Below, one piece after another: positions 42,518 through 54,088 of a stretch of DNA of 64,000 nucleotides. Origin of the DNA: Acanthacorydalis orientalis. Its lineage: Eukaryota; Arthropoda; Insecta; Megaloptera; Corydalidae. Numbering within the stretch: the stretch's first letter is position 1; each line of letters begins with the position of its first letter. The notes below the pieces were generated by a model. It made no database searches, was not told the DNA's origin, and saw only the letters and a list, made by a program, of their open reading frames with translations. The translations under genes were made by a program, and so were the position numbers. The stretch is from NCBI GenBank assembly GCA_034766995.1, contig CM068313.1, positions 23,353,012 to 23,417,011 of the forward strand, given 5' to 3'.

Positions 42518-43870
42518 TCATCATCATCATCTTCAGCCCCTGTCAATCCACTGCTGGATAAAGGCCTCTTCCATGACTTTCCATTTTGTTCGATTCAGTG
42601 CCTCTCTTTTCCACAGTTTTCCAATAAAGTTTTTAATATCCTTATCCCATCTGTTCATTGGTCTCTTTCTCGGTCTTTTCATATTCCTTGGTTCCCAGTC
42701 AATAATTTCTCTTGTCCATCGGTTGTCTTCTCTTCTTGCGACATGTCCCGCCCATTTCCATTTTAGACTCTTTACTCTTCTTATTATATCTGTGACTCCT
42801 GTTTGTTTTCGTATCCATTCTATTCTCTTTCTATCTCTTCTTGTTATTCCCAACATGCATCTTTCCATACTTCGTTGTGTTGTTTGGAGTCTTTGAATTA
42901 TTTTGGCGTTAAGCACCCATGTTTCGCTGCCGTAGGTAAGGACCGGTAGTATACACTGATCGAATACTTTTTTCTTTAAACAGAGTGGGATTGTTGATTT
43001 AAATATTGAGGCGTTTCGTCCGAAAGAGCTCCATCCCATTTTTATTCTCCTATTTACTTCTTCCGTGAATGATCCATCTCTGTTGATAAGCTGGCCTAGA
43101 TAAACATATTTCGTGACTTCTTCTATTTCCGTTCCTTTTATTTCAATTTTTTTCGGACATACAAACGCATTGAACAGTACTTTTGTCTTTGTATGATTCA
43201 TGTTGAGGCCGATTTTTTGACTGGCATCGTTTAGTTCTTCTATTCTCTTTTGCAACTCTTCCGGAGTATTTGCGAAAATAACTATATCATCGGCAAACCG
43301 GAGATGGCTTAATCTTTCGCCCTTTATCTCGATTCCTTTGTCCTCCCAGTCGAGAGATTTGAACACTTCTTCTAAGGACGCAGTAAACAATTTCGGAGAA
43401 ATTGCATCTCCCTGTCTTACACCTTTCTCGATTTTTATCTTTCTTGTTTCTTCATGTAGCTTCACCGACATCGTTGCTTTTTTATAGATGTTATCTAGCA
43501 GCTCGATATATGTGCCCTCTATGCCCTGGTTCTTCAGTGCAGATATTACCGACAAGGTGGTGATGGAGTCAAAAGCCTTCTCGTAGTCTATAAATCCAAG
43601 ACCCACTGGTATTTGGTATTCATTTGACCGGCTTATTACTTCTCTCACTACTTGAATATGATCCATTGTACTAAATCCTGTTCTAAATCCTGCTTGTTCC
43701 CTTGGTTGGGCGAAATCTAGTTGCACTTGTAGACGTTTCGAAATTATTTTAGTAAAGATCTTATATATCGTAGGTAGTAAACTAATCGGCCGATAATTCT
43801 TCAAATCTTCTTTATCTCCTTTCTTGTGTAGAAGAATTACGTTGGCTTCACTCCATTTATCCGGGATAGT

Positions 43871-43876
<6 letters not shown>
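42516..43876 (-). mobile_element. RTE-like non-LTR retrotransposon, 5'-truncated
   Basis: The element runs on the minus strand from about 43876, where (TA)n sequence stops abruptly, to a (GAT)n tail (TCA repeats on plus, 42516-42530). The stop codon overlaps the start of the tail, so there is essentially no 3' UTR. A very short 3' UTR and a short simple repeat in place of poly(A) are features of the RTE clade. About 1.36 kb is present; the upstream endonuclease domain is absent. Truncation from the 5' end is the usual outcome of target-primed reverse transcription. Confidence 0.88.
42533..43876 (-). pseudogene. Reverse transcriptase, C-terminal two thirds, frame intact
   Basis: The open frame continues to 43972, but its first 32 codons are (TA)n read as Tyr-Ile; element sequence starts at about codon 33 (43876). 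In that numbering, reverse-transcriptase motifs are NYRPISLL (59-66), AGFRTGFST (94-102), FIDYEKAFD (127-135, catalytic Asp 129), GVRQGDAISP (184-193) and FADD (226-229, catalytic Asp pair). A thumb-like region with YVYLGQLIN and a C-terminal KWKWAGHVARRED segment follow, ending WIDRG and TGA. All catalytic residues are present and no stop interrupts the domain, so the copy is young or recently inserted. It lacks the endonuclease and its own promoter. Confidence 0.93.
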
Positions 43877-43923
<47 letters not shown>

Positions 43924-43924
43924 C

Positions 43925-43969
<45 letters not shown>
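43877..43969. repeat. Compound (TA)n array at the truncated 5' end of the retrotransposon
   Basis: Two TA blocks are separated by ACATATACATATGTATAT-type variants. Together with the array at 42478-42515 it brackets the element. Confidence 0.88.
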
Positions 43970-43973
<4 letters not shown>

Positions 43974-44132
43974 ATGTTTTTAATTAAGATATTTTATTGA
44001 AATATATAGTATAGAAAGTGTACTAAAATTATATATTTCATCAATAATTATAGATTTGAATGTAAAAAATAAAAAGAAACTCAAGTAGGTACTATATATA
44101 TATATTATTATATATATATATATATATATATA

Positions 44133-45416
44133 TTAGGTACAAAATTGAATGCGATTTCTATCATTTTATGTTTTGTGCCGATTTTTCTTGTTACCGTTAT
44201 CTTTTATTATAGTCATGTGATATATCATTGTAAACAATGAATTTAGCACTACTGATTTTAGTTTATTTTTATTGTTCATTCTTTACTATTGTTGTATATA
44301 ACCTCTTAAATAAGTTATAGAAAAAAAGCAAATACGCGCAATTTTGTTGTATGAATTTAATTTGGAACGTAAAGCAACAGAAACTGATCGAAATGTCAAA
44401 TTTGTTTTTGGCGAAGAGTCAATTAGTGAACATTCAGCTCAACACTGGTTCCAAAAATTCCGTAATGGAAACGAAAGTCTTGATGAGGAGGAGGGTCGTG
44501 GACGCCCTTCAGCTAAAGACAATATTGGTTTAAGAACCGTGTTTGGAACGGACCCACGTAAAACCACTCGAGTGGTACCAGGAGAACTCAATGTTGATCA
44601 TTCTACAGTTGTTCGACATTTGAGCCTAATTGTAAAAACAAAAAAGCTGGATAAATTGGTGCTGTAAGAACTAAACGAACATCAAACAGTTTGGTGATAC
44701 GAAGTCTACTCTGCACTTTTTTGCGTAACGAAAATAATCCCTTTCTTGATCCCATTGTCACATGTGATGAAAAGTGGATTCTCTACATTAATCGGAAACG
44801 TTTATCACAGTAGCTAAACCGATAGACCGAGGAGAAGCACTAAAACAGTTTCCTAAACGGAAGCTTGATTAAAAAAAATTATGGTCACTATTTGGTGATT
44901 AGCAAGTAGAATCATTCACTACAAGTTCTTAAATCTTGATGAAACAATAACAACAGAAAAATATTTTCAGGAAATTGAAAAAAGTGCATGAAAAGTGGCA
45001 TCGTTGACGGACAGCATTAGCCAATCGAAAAGGACCAATTCTTTTTTATGTCAACACCCGACTGCATGTTGTACAGCTGATTTTAAAAAAATTAAATGAA
45101 CTGGGTTATGAAACCTTACCTCACCCACCTTATTTTTTCCGAACCTGTCTCCGACAGATTATCATTTTTTTAAACATTTGAGTAATTTCCTACGAGAGAA
45201 GGTTTTCAAAGTTCAAACATCAGCTCAAAGCGCTTTCGATGAATTCGTTCATCCCAGGACTCCAGAATTCTATTTTGTAGGAATAAATAAATTTGTTTCC
45301 GGTTAAGAGAAATGTGTGCAGGCCAGTGGTCTTTATTTTGATTAATAAATATAATTATTAACTGAAATATGCGTCTTTATACTCGATACGTATCAACCGC
45401 AATTATTTTTGCAGCA

Positions 45417-45422
<6 letters not shown>
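44133..45422 (+). mobile_element. Mariner transposon, copy 2, full length but inactive
   Basis: The element is about 1.29 kb, normal for mariner. It begins TTAGGTACAAAATTGAATGC and ends AACCGCAATTATTTTTGCAG plus a decayed CAACTTTA. TA lies on both sides, inside (TA)n arrays at about 44093-44132 and 45423-45512. It belongs to the same subfamily as the copy at 27044, with near-identical right-hand sequence. The left end has drifted more than the right. Confidence 0.92.
44317..45345 (+). pseudogene. Mariner transposase pseudogene in copy 2
   Basis: The expected start codon is ATA (44317) instead of ATG. The first third reads cleanly: LLYEFNLERKATETDRNV, then SAQHWFQKFRNGNESLDEEE and the second helix-turn-helix (ELNVDHSTVVRHLSLI) up to 44667. 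Stops and frameshifts follow. The first catalytic Asp is present (TCDEKW, codon 44766-44768); the second is changed to Val (GTC at 45050-45052 where copy 1 has GAC); the third is present (SPTDYHFF, codon 45157-45159). It ends QASGLYFD then TAA. Confidence 0.9.
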
Positions 45423-45499
<77 letters not shown>

Positions 45500-46096
45500 A
45501 TGTATGTATTATATAATATCTATAATTTAACTTTTAATTTTAGTCAAATAACTTTTTGACTTTTCGTTTTTTTATCAAAAGGTCAAAATATAATATTATA
45601 TTAAAACCAAATCAAACGTATTTTAATAAGTTCTGTAAGTAATCATGTGTTTTTACGAGTTCAATTATTTAAATACATAGACTGTGCAAATAACGTAGTA
45701 AAGCGATTATGTCTAATGTACTATAAGTTGTTGCTTTAAAAAAGTATTGGACAGATATTAACGATAAATACCTACGTAACTGTAAAAGACACGTATGTCC
45801 AGAGCAAAAAGTCGTAAGAGAGTCGACATCGACGAAAAATCGTCATTGGAAATGGTTACCAGTGTCAAATTACGCTACTTAGGACATGTCGTTCAGTTCG
45901 GTAAATCCAATCAACGAGGTCAGAGCGTTCGTGCCTCTCTGGGTACACTAGATCTTCGGTTACGATTCTAGAATATAAATTAGCTGGTTACTTTCGACAG
46001 TCCCTATATATTCTTGCTAGAAATGGGGATCCGTTTCGAAGTTGTCTAGCGCAGTTAATAAGTAATAGAAAATAAAAGTTACTGTTCTGTTTTCAG
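45423..46096. other. (TA)n array and unassigned sequence after mariner copy 2
   Basis: A (TA)n array merging into GT and TATG repeats extends to about 45512. The stretch 45780-46080 is less AT-rich. Its plus strand holds a short open frame containing KLRYLGHVV (45867-45893), similar to the 'LGHV' segment near the end of non-LTR reverse transcriptases, but too short to assign. Confidence 0.4.
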
Positions 46097-46416
46097 TTGT
46101 TGTTTTGAACAACAATTTGTTTTGTAAATTTTATTCTGTTTCGAAGTCGAGACAAAATACATCATTGATTCCGATCATTTTACAAACTTCGAAAGTCAAC
46201 AGCAATATATGGCTTAGAATAAAATTTTATTTGGTTAATACTATATTCAGCAGATATATACTTCATTCTGCTTTTTTGATTCGACTACAAATGAACTATT
46301 TTGTTGAAAATTTAAAACAATTCTCTGAATTTGAATTTTCACATTATTTAATAAATAAGCTACCAGTAAAAAGTAGAACAGTTAAAGTAAATATTAAACG
46401 AAAAAAAAATAAATAA
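46097..46416 (+). other. Candidate long exon of about 106 codons after a good splice acceptor
   Basis: TGTTCTGTTTTCAG ends at 46096 and is followed by an uninterrupted frame to TAA at 46414-46416. The product is rich in Asn, Ser, Phe and Arg and ends in a basic KVNIKRKKNK. I recognise no domain. In DNA this AT-rich, about one open run this long in the whole window is not surprising by chance, so the acceptor is the only extra support. Confidence 0.15.
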
Positions 46417-46559
46417 ATTATAAACGTTTGTTATAATGTCTCGCGTTGTTTCGCATACCATAAAATAAAACTTGCTAATATGCTACAAAAAATAACTTTC
46501 ATTCGATCTTTGCGAAATACATATAATCGTAGATTCTCAAATAATGTAATTACTGTTCA

Positions 46560-47023
46560 CTCTTTATTCGTAGACTTGCTGAAAAAATGTCGACCAGTCT
46601 CCTTTTATGATTGTTAAGTTGTTTGTGCAAAACATAGATTCGAGTCGACAACAAATGTCGCAAAAGCCGCACACAATGCAGTGTCGACGTAAATTGAAAC
46701 TAGGTCGGATATATCTCACGCAGACACTAGTGTCGGCTTCTGTGTCTCGAGATAGAATATCTGATGCATTCATACTTGTGCGATCTGTGCCATCTGCCGT
46801 TCTGAATACTATGAGAAATCATACAATGGCAACCTGCAAGCTCTACTTTTATTAAATACCATACCCATCGACCTATATTCTCTCTTTACATTTGCGTAGA
46901 CGTATCTGGAAACTCGAAACATATGTTATAGGAAGTTTATTGCGATACTGGCAACTTTAATAATTTTAATGAAAACATTATCCATCGTTTATCATACTTT
47001 ATACGAATATCTTATATATATAT
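46560..47023. other. Moderately GC-rich unassigned segment
   Basis: 46560-46870 is less AT-rich than average and has overlapping short open frames on both strands, none with a recognisable product. It ends near a short (TA)n at about 47013-47021, next to the mariner fragment. Confidence 0.35.
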
Positions 47024-47281
47024 GCGTAGGTTTTTGATAAGTATGGTAAAAAAGCAAGTTAATCATCGTTTTTTTGGAAAAATCTATTTTATCTCTCAAC
47101 ATAGTCTCATTGAGGCTTATACACTTGGTCCAGCGAATCTGCAAAATACGCATTGACGGCGGCGATGACATCCTCATTCGACGAGAATTTCTCCTCACCG
47201 AGCTAAATTGTCAAGTTTGGGAAGAGGAAGAAGTCGCACTGAGCCAAGTTCGGAGAATAGGATGGATGAGGAATTCGAAGT
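47024..47281 (-). pseudogene. Mariner transposase C-terminal fragment, different lineage, minus strand
   Basis: Read on the minus strand it gives [18 protein letters not shown], matching the conserved third-Asp motif of mariner transposases (SPDLAPCDFFLFP type). EEKFSSNEDVIAAVNAYFAD follows, then a decayed C-terminus with stops. The signature and the sequence beyond differ from the other copies here (DYHFF, DYHL), so this is another mariner lineage. The 5' three quarters are missing; the break is a (TA)n array at 47281-47372. The 3' end lies near 47024, beside another short TA run. Confidence 0.82.
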
Positions 47282-47299
47282 ATATGTATATATATATAT

Positions 47300-47374
<75 letters not shown>

Positions 47375-47452
47375 GTTGAGAAATTAAGAAACCATTAAGA
47401 AAGCGATTGTCGGTAAATAAAACATACAAAAAAGTAACAAAATACTTATTTC

Positions 47453-47505
<53 letters not shown>

Positions 47506-47510
47506 TAACT
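47281..47510. repeat. Two long (TA)n arrays
   Basis: The arrays are at about 47281-47372 (with an early ACATACAT interruption) and 47458-47510, separated by about 85 bp of unique sequence. The first truncates the mariner fragment. Confidence 0.88.
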
Positions 47511-48150
47511 ATACACTGCGTATTTGTTAATATTTATATAAATTTTACGAAACGAGTACAACAAATGTTGAAAGTAACACATTCATTTAATGGAGACCTG
47601 TCTCGGCGCACAATGTTCGTTATAACTGTCGGGGTATAATTTCAAAGAACTAATTTAGTAATGAATCTTTAAGAACAGTCAAGAAGTTGTTGTTTAACTA
47701 ATGCACCAGTCTAGTGAGAAGTACTTTTATTAGTTAAGAATTTCATTTGAAATTTATGACAACTTGTGTCATATTCTTTTATAAATTTGTATAAAAATAT
47801 GACATTGTTTGTTTAATTTTTATGTACAAATATATTTATATTTGTATTTTCTTTCATTGAAATATACATTTATAAATTTTGTATTAACATTTGTGATATG
47901 CGTTTTAAAATAATACGTTGTTATCGTATTATTTCTTTTTATCAAAGCAACAGTAAGAATTTACATAAGTTTAATCAATTTTGTTTTACTTTTTCTTTTA
48001 AAACATATTTACATTGCAGTAACTTATAAAATGTTATTAAATCAATACACGTTTATTTAATCATTATTTTGAAATTATTGAAGTTATTAAAATTGCTTTC
48101 ACGTACACGTATTTCTATCTTGGAACTATATTTGAAAGTAATATGATAAC
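47511..48150. other. AT-rich unique sequence
   Basis: No gene or repeat was recognised. It ends at the left target-site copy of the hAT-like MITE. Confidence 0.5.
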
Positions 48151-48404
48151 CAGGCCTATAGCCATAAGACCGTCATATTAGGATGAGTGGGTAACATTTT
48201 TTTGTGTCAAAATTGTTAGGCGTTACGGTGGAAACGCGCTCATGGAAACGATTTTTTGCGCGTAGTAACGTTTTTAATCATCGAGGTAAACCCATTAAGA
48301 AGATTCTCCCTGAATGTCAAATCTCACAAAATCGCAGATTTTGTGGGGGGGGAGCAACTAGAGGAAGCAATGCTCCCTCTGGCCTACCCCTGACTACAGG
48401 CCTG
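48151..48404. mobile_element. hAT-like MITE of 254 bp with 8-bp target duplication
   Basis: The left end is CAGGCCTATAGCCA. The right end in reverse complement is CAGGCCTGTAGTCA, matching at 12 of 14 positions. The flanks are ATGATAAC (48143-48150) and ATGATAAT (48405-48412), a 7/8 match as expected for the 8-bp duplication made by hAT transposases. CAGGC/CAGGG-type ends are also typical of that superfamily. The interior is GC-richer than the surroundings, includes a G8 run and a GGGAGCAATGC-like inner palindrome near the right end, and has no transposase. The short open frame inside it is not a gene. Confidence 0.82.
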
Positions 48405-49554
48405 ATGATAATATTAGACTCGATTAAATTTTAATCTAGTCATATTAAAATTTAATACCCAAAATAATTGTTGATTTTCAAATAATATTTAATATTCTGA
48501 TAAATCACTAAATACATTAAAAAACGTTTCATTATAATTTATAAATACACCGGTTATTAAATTTGTACTATGACGACTGTATAAATAATTAAATCTAAAT
48601 CGGTTATGTGTTTGAATTAAAATTCCGATCAGATAAATATAAAAATTACAGTTGATCAAGTTACAAAAAATATTGATGTTCACAAACGGAAATTAAAATT
48701 AATAGATTTGTTCTAAACAATTCTATGTGATAACATTTATTGCTCATTGCGAATAAATAACGTTATCAAAATTATATTTCAGTATTTTTTATTTCATTAT
48801 TATTATACATAACATCACACTTGTCTAAATCATTTAATTTCTAAATAATGTCTCATTAGTTAATATTCACTAGCTTATTAATCGATATTTCTAAATATTG
48901 TTTGTACTCATTAGAGTTCTAATATTTTTTTACTCTGATTATTTTTTAATCGTATAAAAATTAAATGCTTACATTATATATATATATATATGTATTTGAT
49001 TAAATTTTATTTCCTTTTAATTTTTGGTAACTTAGTAAATAATGAAATTTCACTATGTTGGCAATATTTTCTACCAATTTTACCTTTATTGTCAATTGAA
49101 AGAATTTTTTTTTTATTGTAATATGTGAAATATTCTTCATATTTTAAAAAATGATAATTTTATTCACATATTGTAGTTGTCCAACTGATTTTATTATTTA
49201 ATTTGTTACTTATAAATATATATAGCACTATTTTTCAGTACTTTTACAGATTAACTTATTATATAAAATTAATGTCTGCATAATTAATTATTTAAATTGA
49301 AATACAGAACTGAATACAAATTAATAAACAAAATATGTATTCAGAATTTATAAAAAAACAGTATTAGTTCTTTCAATTTCCTTATTTAGTTCCTGTAATA
49401 TAAAATGTTTCTAGCATGTTTTTCAGAGTACTTTTTAAAGTAGATATTTTTTTTTTAGAAGTCGTGTGTGTAATTATCTGGACATACGATTTTTCGTATT
49501 GATAAATAATCTGTTCAGTTAGATTAACTGACAAAATTCAGTACGTTAAAGTTC
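48405..49554. other. AT-rich unique sequence
   Basis: No gene was seen. A short (TA)n is at about 48978-48993. The sequence becomes GC-richer at its right edge. Confidence 0.5.
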
Positions 49555-49830
49555 TGGTATCAGACAGTGGCGCGCTGGTACTGTGCAGACTGTACAAGGC
49601 GTTACCGGAATCCTTCAGCCGTTAGCGTCACTATCGCCCTTACTACATACACATACACGTATGCATTATTAACGCTCAACGCGAGCGCATCGCCCATGGC
49701 CTCACCCCCTTGCACGAATCAGTTTGTGCGTCAACCGTAAACTAGTGTTGAATGTAGTAAAGAACCGACAGCGAACGGCAGCTTTTCTCACTAACTCCGT
49801 TACAGTGCAGGAGTTCGACCAATTCTGATT
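49555..49830. promoter_or_regulatory. GC- and CpG-rich island, candidate promoter
   Basis: A sharp rise in G+C with many CpG dinucleotides (GGCGCGC, CGAGCGC) stands out from the AT-rich flanks. ATCAGTTTGTGCG near 49718 contains TCAGT, the arthropod initiator core, but no clear TATA or downstream element was confirmed. No long open frame or strong splice donor is evident, so neither strand nor gene can be assigned. Confidence 0.4.
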
Positions 49831-50007
49831 AAAGCTTTTGTTATGGAGAACAATTATAACAGTTCACTTATGTCATGTACAGCTATAAATAATAGTCAGA
49901 TATTATGATTTAGATATTAAATCCAGGTATTAAAATATAATTTTTCAGTACTTTTATTGTACAACATTTCATTCTTACAACATTTTCATTATTGATTTTA
50001 TTATTAC

Positions 50008-50071
<64 letters not shown>

Positions 50072-51141
50072 ATATGTATATATTCTATAAAAACTGCACT
50101 TTGAATTTGTATTTTTATCTTTTTTTATAAATATTTCAGTACAAAAATCAAAAACATATTAGAAATTATATTTTTGAGGCAATTTTCAAAATTTTAAATA
50201 TATTTCTCCCATTCTGAAAACTGAACTGCAAAACTACTATTCCTTACATAATTTCCCTTAAATATTATATTTAAGTAATCCATTCCGCGGGATATTCGAT
50301 TAACATGTATCGTTATTTCATGACTACATCAAATTTAAATTTCGTTAAAAACACAAATCAACTGAAAATATGTTTTGTATGTTTTTATTTACTTTTAGCT
50401 TAAAAATATACGAATCGAGTACAACAGATCAGATAACAAATCATGGATATTCTCGGAAAAAATCAAATAAAACTGATTAATGTTCATAAATCAATTTAAA
50501 TTGACATTTAGATTAATTGGTTTGCTTGCTGGGATTCGTTTATGTTGTCGATCTAAAAATTTACAAATTCGTAAAACTGTCTTATGACATTTTCATTCGA
50601 CAGATATTAATGTTACACAAAATGTAAATAATTCCTAACTATTAAAATAAGACCAGCAGTTCATTTATCATCAAAAGTTGTAGTTCTTTCTCAATGTGTT
50701 ACAAATTCTTCATTTATTTTTGTGTTTTTTTCTTAGATTACAGTTCAGGTAATATAATTTTTGATGTATAAATTAGTGTACAAAAGAGTAATTCTAATAT
50801 CGAAGCTAAAAAGATTAATTATGTTATTTGATAATTTTTTTACGACAGAATATATCCTATATTTACATTAATTTTAATAATTCCACTTATAATAAATATT
50901 ATTTTCAAGAAACATTTGCATTTTTTTTATTTACTTAAAGTATTTGTTATATTAATTTTCAATAAATTAAATCAATATATTATTGCAGACTAATACAAAA
51001 AGAAATATTTTCATAAACGATGAAGAAAATATACAACAGACAAAAAACGTTAATGTATAGAAGATAGAATTGAATCTTTTCGCTTATATTTAAAATGAGT
51101 TAAGCAAAAAAAGTTTTAGATAAATTCGGCCATTGAGCGAA

Positions 51142-51192
<51 letters not shown>

Positions 51193-54088
51193 TTCATAAC
51201 ATTGACAGTAAAAATAAAAACAATATATCTTTATTATTAAATAATTTTAAGATTTATTGATTTTCCTTGTTGATTGACATTTTTAAATAAAGATTTAATT
51301 TCATCCAAACTGTATTTATGATGCTATTTCAAAATGAGTTAAAAAATCAGATTACTTTGTCTAAAATTTAATTTAATATTTGGTATTTGATTAATAATTC
51401 AAAATATAATGAGTTCATATATCTACAGAATTATGTAGTAATAAAAATGTGTTTCACAATATTCATTCACATTATCTTTTGAAACAATTTATATGTTTTT
51501 TGTTGTATACAGATACTGAAAGATTATATTAAATAAAAAATGTTTTTATCATCTGAAAAATGTTTATAAACACTAATTATTATTTTTGTTTACAATTAAA
51601 AAATAATAACTGTTGTTATAAAACAATTTTTATAACTAATTAGCATATATTCATGATTTAACATGTTGCCATAAAAAAGAGTGGAATATTTTGCTTTTTT
51701 AAATATGAGCATATATATATATGAATAATTATTTCACAAATTTTAATTGAAATATATTGGCTATAATAGTTTGTAGTCTACCCATTTTCTAAGGAAAATG
51801 TTTTTATTCAATTAATTGATTAAATATTAGAATAACTTAGCAAATTGTTTTCTCTCATAACGATAACGTTTCTAATTATTTTCGTTATATTAACAAAAAT
51901 TATGAAAATTCCATTTGTTATCAACTTAAAATTAATTGTAATAGCAATTTCTTAATCAATATAAATGAATTCAACTAGATGCAGAGAAACAGTTTTAATC
52001 TGTTTATTATCTTGTTTAAGTATTACACAAGAGACGAAAATCTGACATAAAAATTTATTAGAAATGCATCAGTAAGTATTTCGCGCCATTTTCAATCAAA
52101 AAGCTCAAAACGAAATGTACTCAAACATATAAACAATCACGGATTTTTTACAAAAATATTCTAGATAATTTCAGTGAAACAAACCACCGCTTGCAAATAA
52201 AAAAGAGAGGAAAAACGAACTCGCTATATATTTTACAATGAGTTTCCCGTGAGACCTGTACGTCACGGTTTGTTATTTGCGTTTTAGAGGCAGATATTTC
52301 CAAAGCTGTTTTTTTTTTACCCACAGAGTGGGAATTAATGCCGCTGGATTAAAAATACATCGCATATGTGCTACATACGAACCAGATACATTGTAAATCA
52401 ACACATCCGCGAACACAACTGTAAAATTGTACGGATTATTTGTGAAAAAAGGATGCGAATTAATTAAATATCGCGTAAATGCACAAGTTCATTTGCACAT
52501 ATTGAAAAACATGTCAATTTTGATTTGTTTGGGAATGTAGACTGAATTTTAAAAATTAATTACAACATAAAATACTTTATTGTATGTAGTGCATAGAAGT
52601 CGTCTTTATTTTTCATTTTGTAATTAATGAGACTATACTAATTTTGTTCAAGCGAACGGCTTCGAAAATAAAATAATTTATATTTGATTCTTTATATACA
52701 AGATTTTACAATATATGTGTACAGTACACTCTTAATAATTACTATAGTTATTTATAACAAAAAATCATGTTATGGATTCTGTATTTGCAAGTTATTAATT
52801 TTTTTGCACATTAACTGCAATTGTGTGTTATGCGCACGCATTTCTTTTTAGAATAGAATCTTTCGATTTTTATATACGGTCAAAGCATTCAGATATATTC
52901 TATTTCTTTAAATTTATCCCATATGTACGACTTTATATCGCCATTTGAAAATATATTTATTTAGATTGATAACAGATTTTGAGTGAATTAAATGATCATT
53001 TTATATTAATATGCAAAATATAAAGAATGTTTTCTTTATTCTAAAAAAAAATTAAATTAAAAAATATTTCGCTATATATCTGCTAATAATTTAGCTCAAT
53101 AATACAGTCTTAATACATTTATCGTTTTTCGTGTAAAATAGAATAACAACAATATTTACAAATTAGTTTCTAAAACGGAATTAGATAATCAAACGAAAAC
53201 GTTAAAAACTTCAGTTTCCGAAAATGGAAAGAGATATTAAATACGTAGTTTATTAGAGGGAACAAAATATTATCTGTATAGAAAAAAATCCTACAATGGA
53301 ATGAAGTGTTTTTAATAAAAAAAATACTAGTATATAACCTGTTAAAATTGACGGGAAAATAGAAAGAAATATGGAAAGAAAAATCTATTTATTGGTTTTT
53401 ACAACATAATATATTAAAACATAAAAAACCTAAGAGCAAAACTTAATGAATTAAAGTTGAAACCTACGACATGACAAAGCAAACATTTCTCGCCACCATA
53501 GATAAACATTTCTCGTCTTCATGGACTTTGTCCTGGGGACAACGTGACAAGAAATGTGGGTTTTTATTATATAAATAAAGAAAAATACTATAGAATTTAA
53601 AACGAGCTGCTATTGGTTTGAAAAGTTTAAAAAAAACAACTGAATCCGATTTTCAAAAATTTATTGATAAAAATTGTTTCAATCAAAAAATTGAGTAGAT
53701 CCTTGAAAAAAGTCTAAAGTTGATATTTCAAAGAAAAAATAGCAGCCCAGCGTAAAATAAAATAATATATGATATTTATTACACAAACATAATTTAATGT
53801 GAAATAAATGAAAAATAAGCAATATTTCTGATTAAAGATAAATAAAATATATAAGTAAAAAATGTAATAAATAAAAAAGCGCTACATCCGAATAAGAAAT
53901 AAAATGAAAGTAGATATAATAGGAGCATTTAAAGCCCCTGTTCACGTGTAATTGGCTCTAGATGCGTATGCTGTGGGCAGTGACACATGTCTCTTATGTC
54001 ATTTTGAAGTGTGAACATTTCCCACTAAAATTCAATCATCATACGCCATCCTTTGTTTACACAAGTGCTTTTCTATAATCGAATTAAA
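49831..54088. other. AT-rich DNA without recognised genes
   Basis: (TA)n arrays are at about 50010-50082 and 51147-51187. The segment 52080-52450 is slightly less AT-rich and has a GTACGTCACG motif near 52259. At 53480-53515 the 12-mer AAACATTTCTCG occurs twice within about 30 bp. No coding feature was supported. Confidence 0.5.

Noticed and set aside
42573..42896. Plus-strand open frame of 107 codons
   Set aside because: It lies entirely antisense to the intact reverse transcriptase frame and is a shadow of its codon pattern.
43877..43972. ATG at the start of the reverse transcriptase frame
   Set aside because: This methionine and the next 31 codons are microsatellite sequence fused by insertion; the element's true start was lost by 5' truncation.
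46607..46855. Plus-strand open frame of 82 codons
   Set aside because: A competing minus-strand frame covers the same moderately GC-rich segment, and neither shows a recognisable product or splice context.
48204..48434. Plus-strand open frame of 76 codons
   Set aside because: It lies largely inside the hAT-like MITE and runs across its right end, so it is not a host gene or a transposase.
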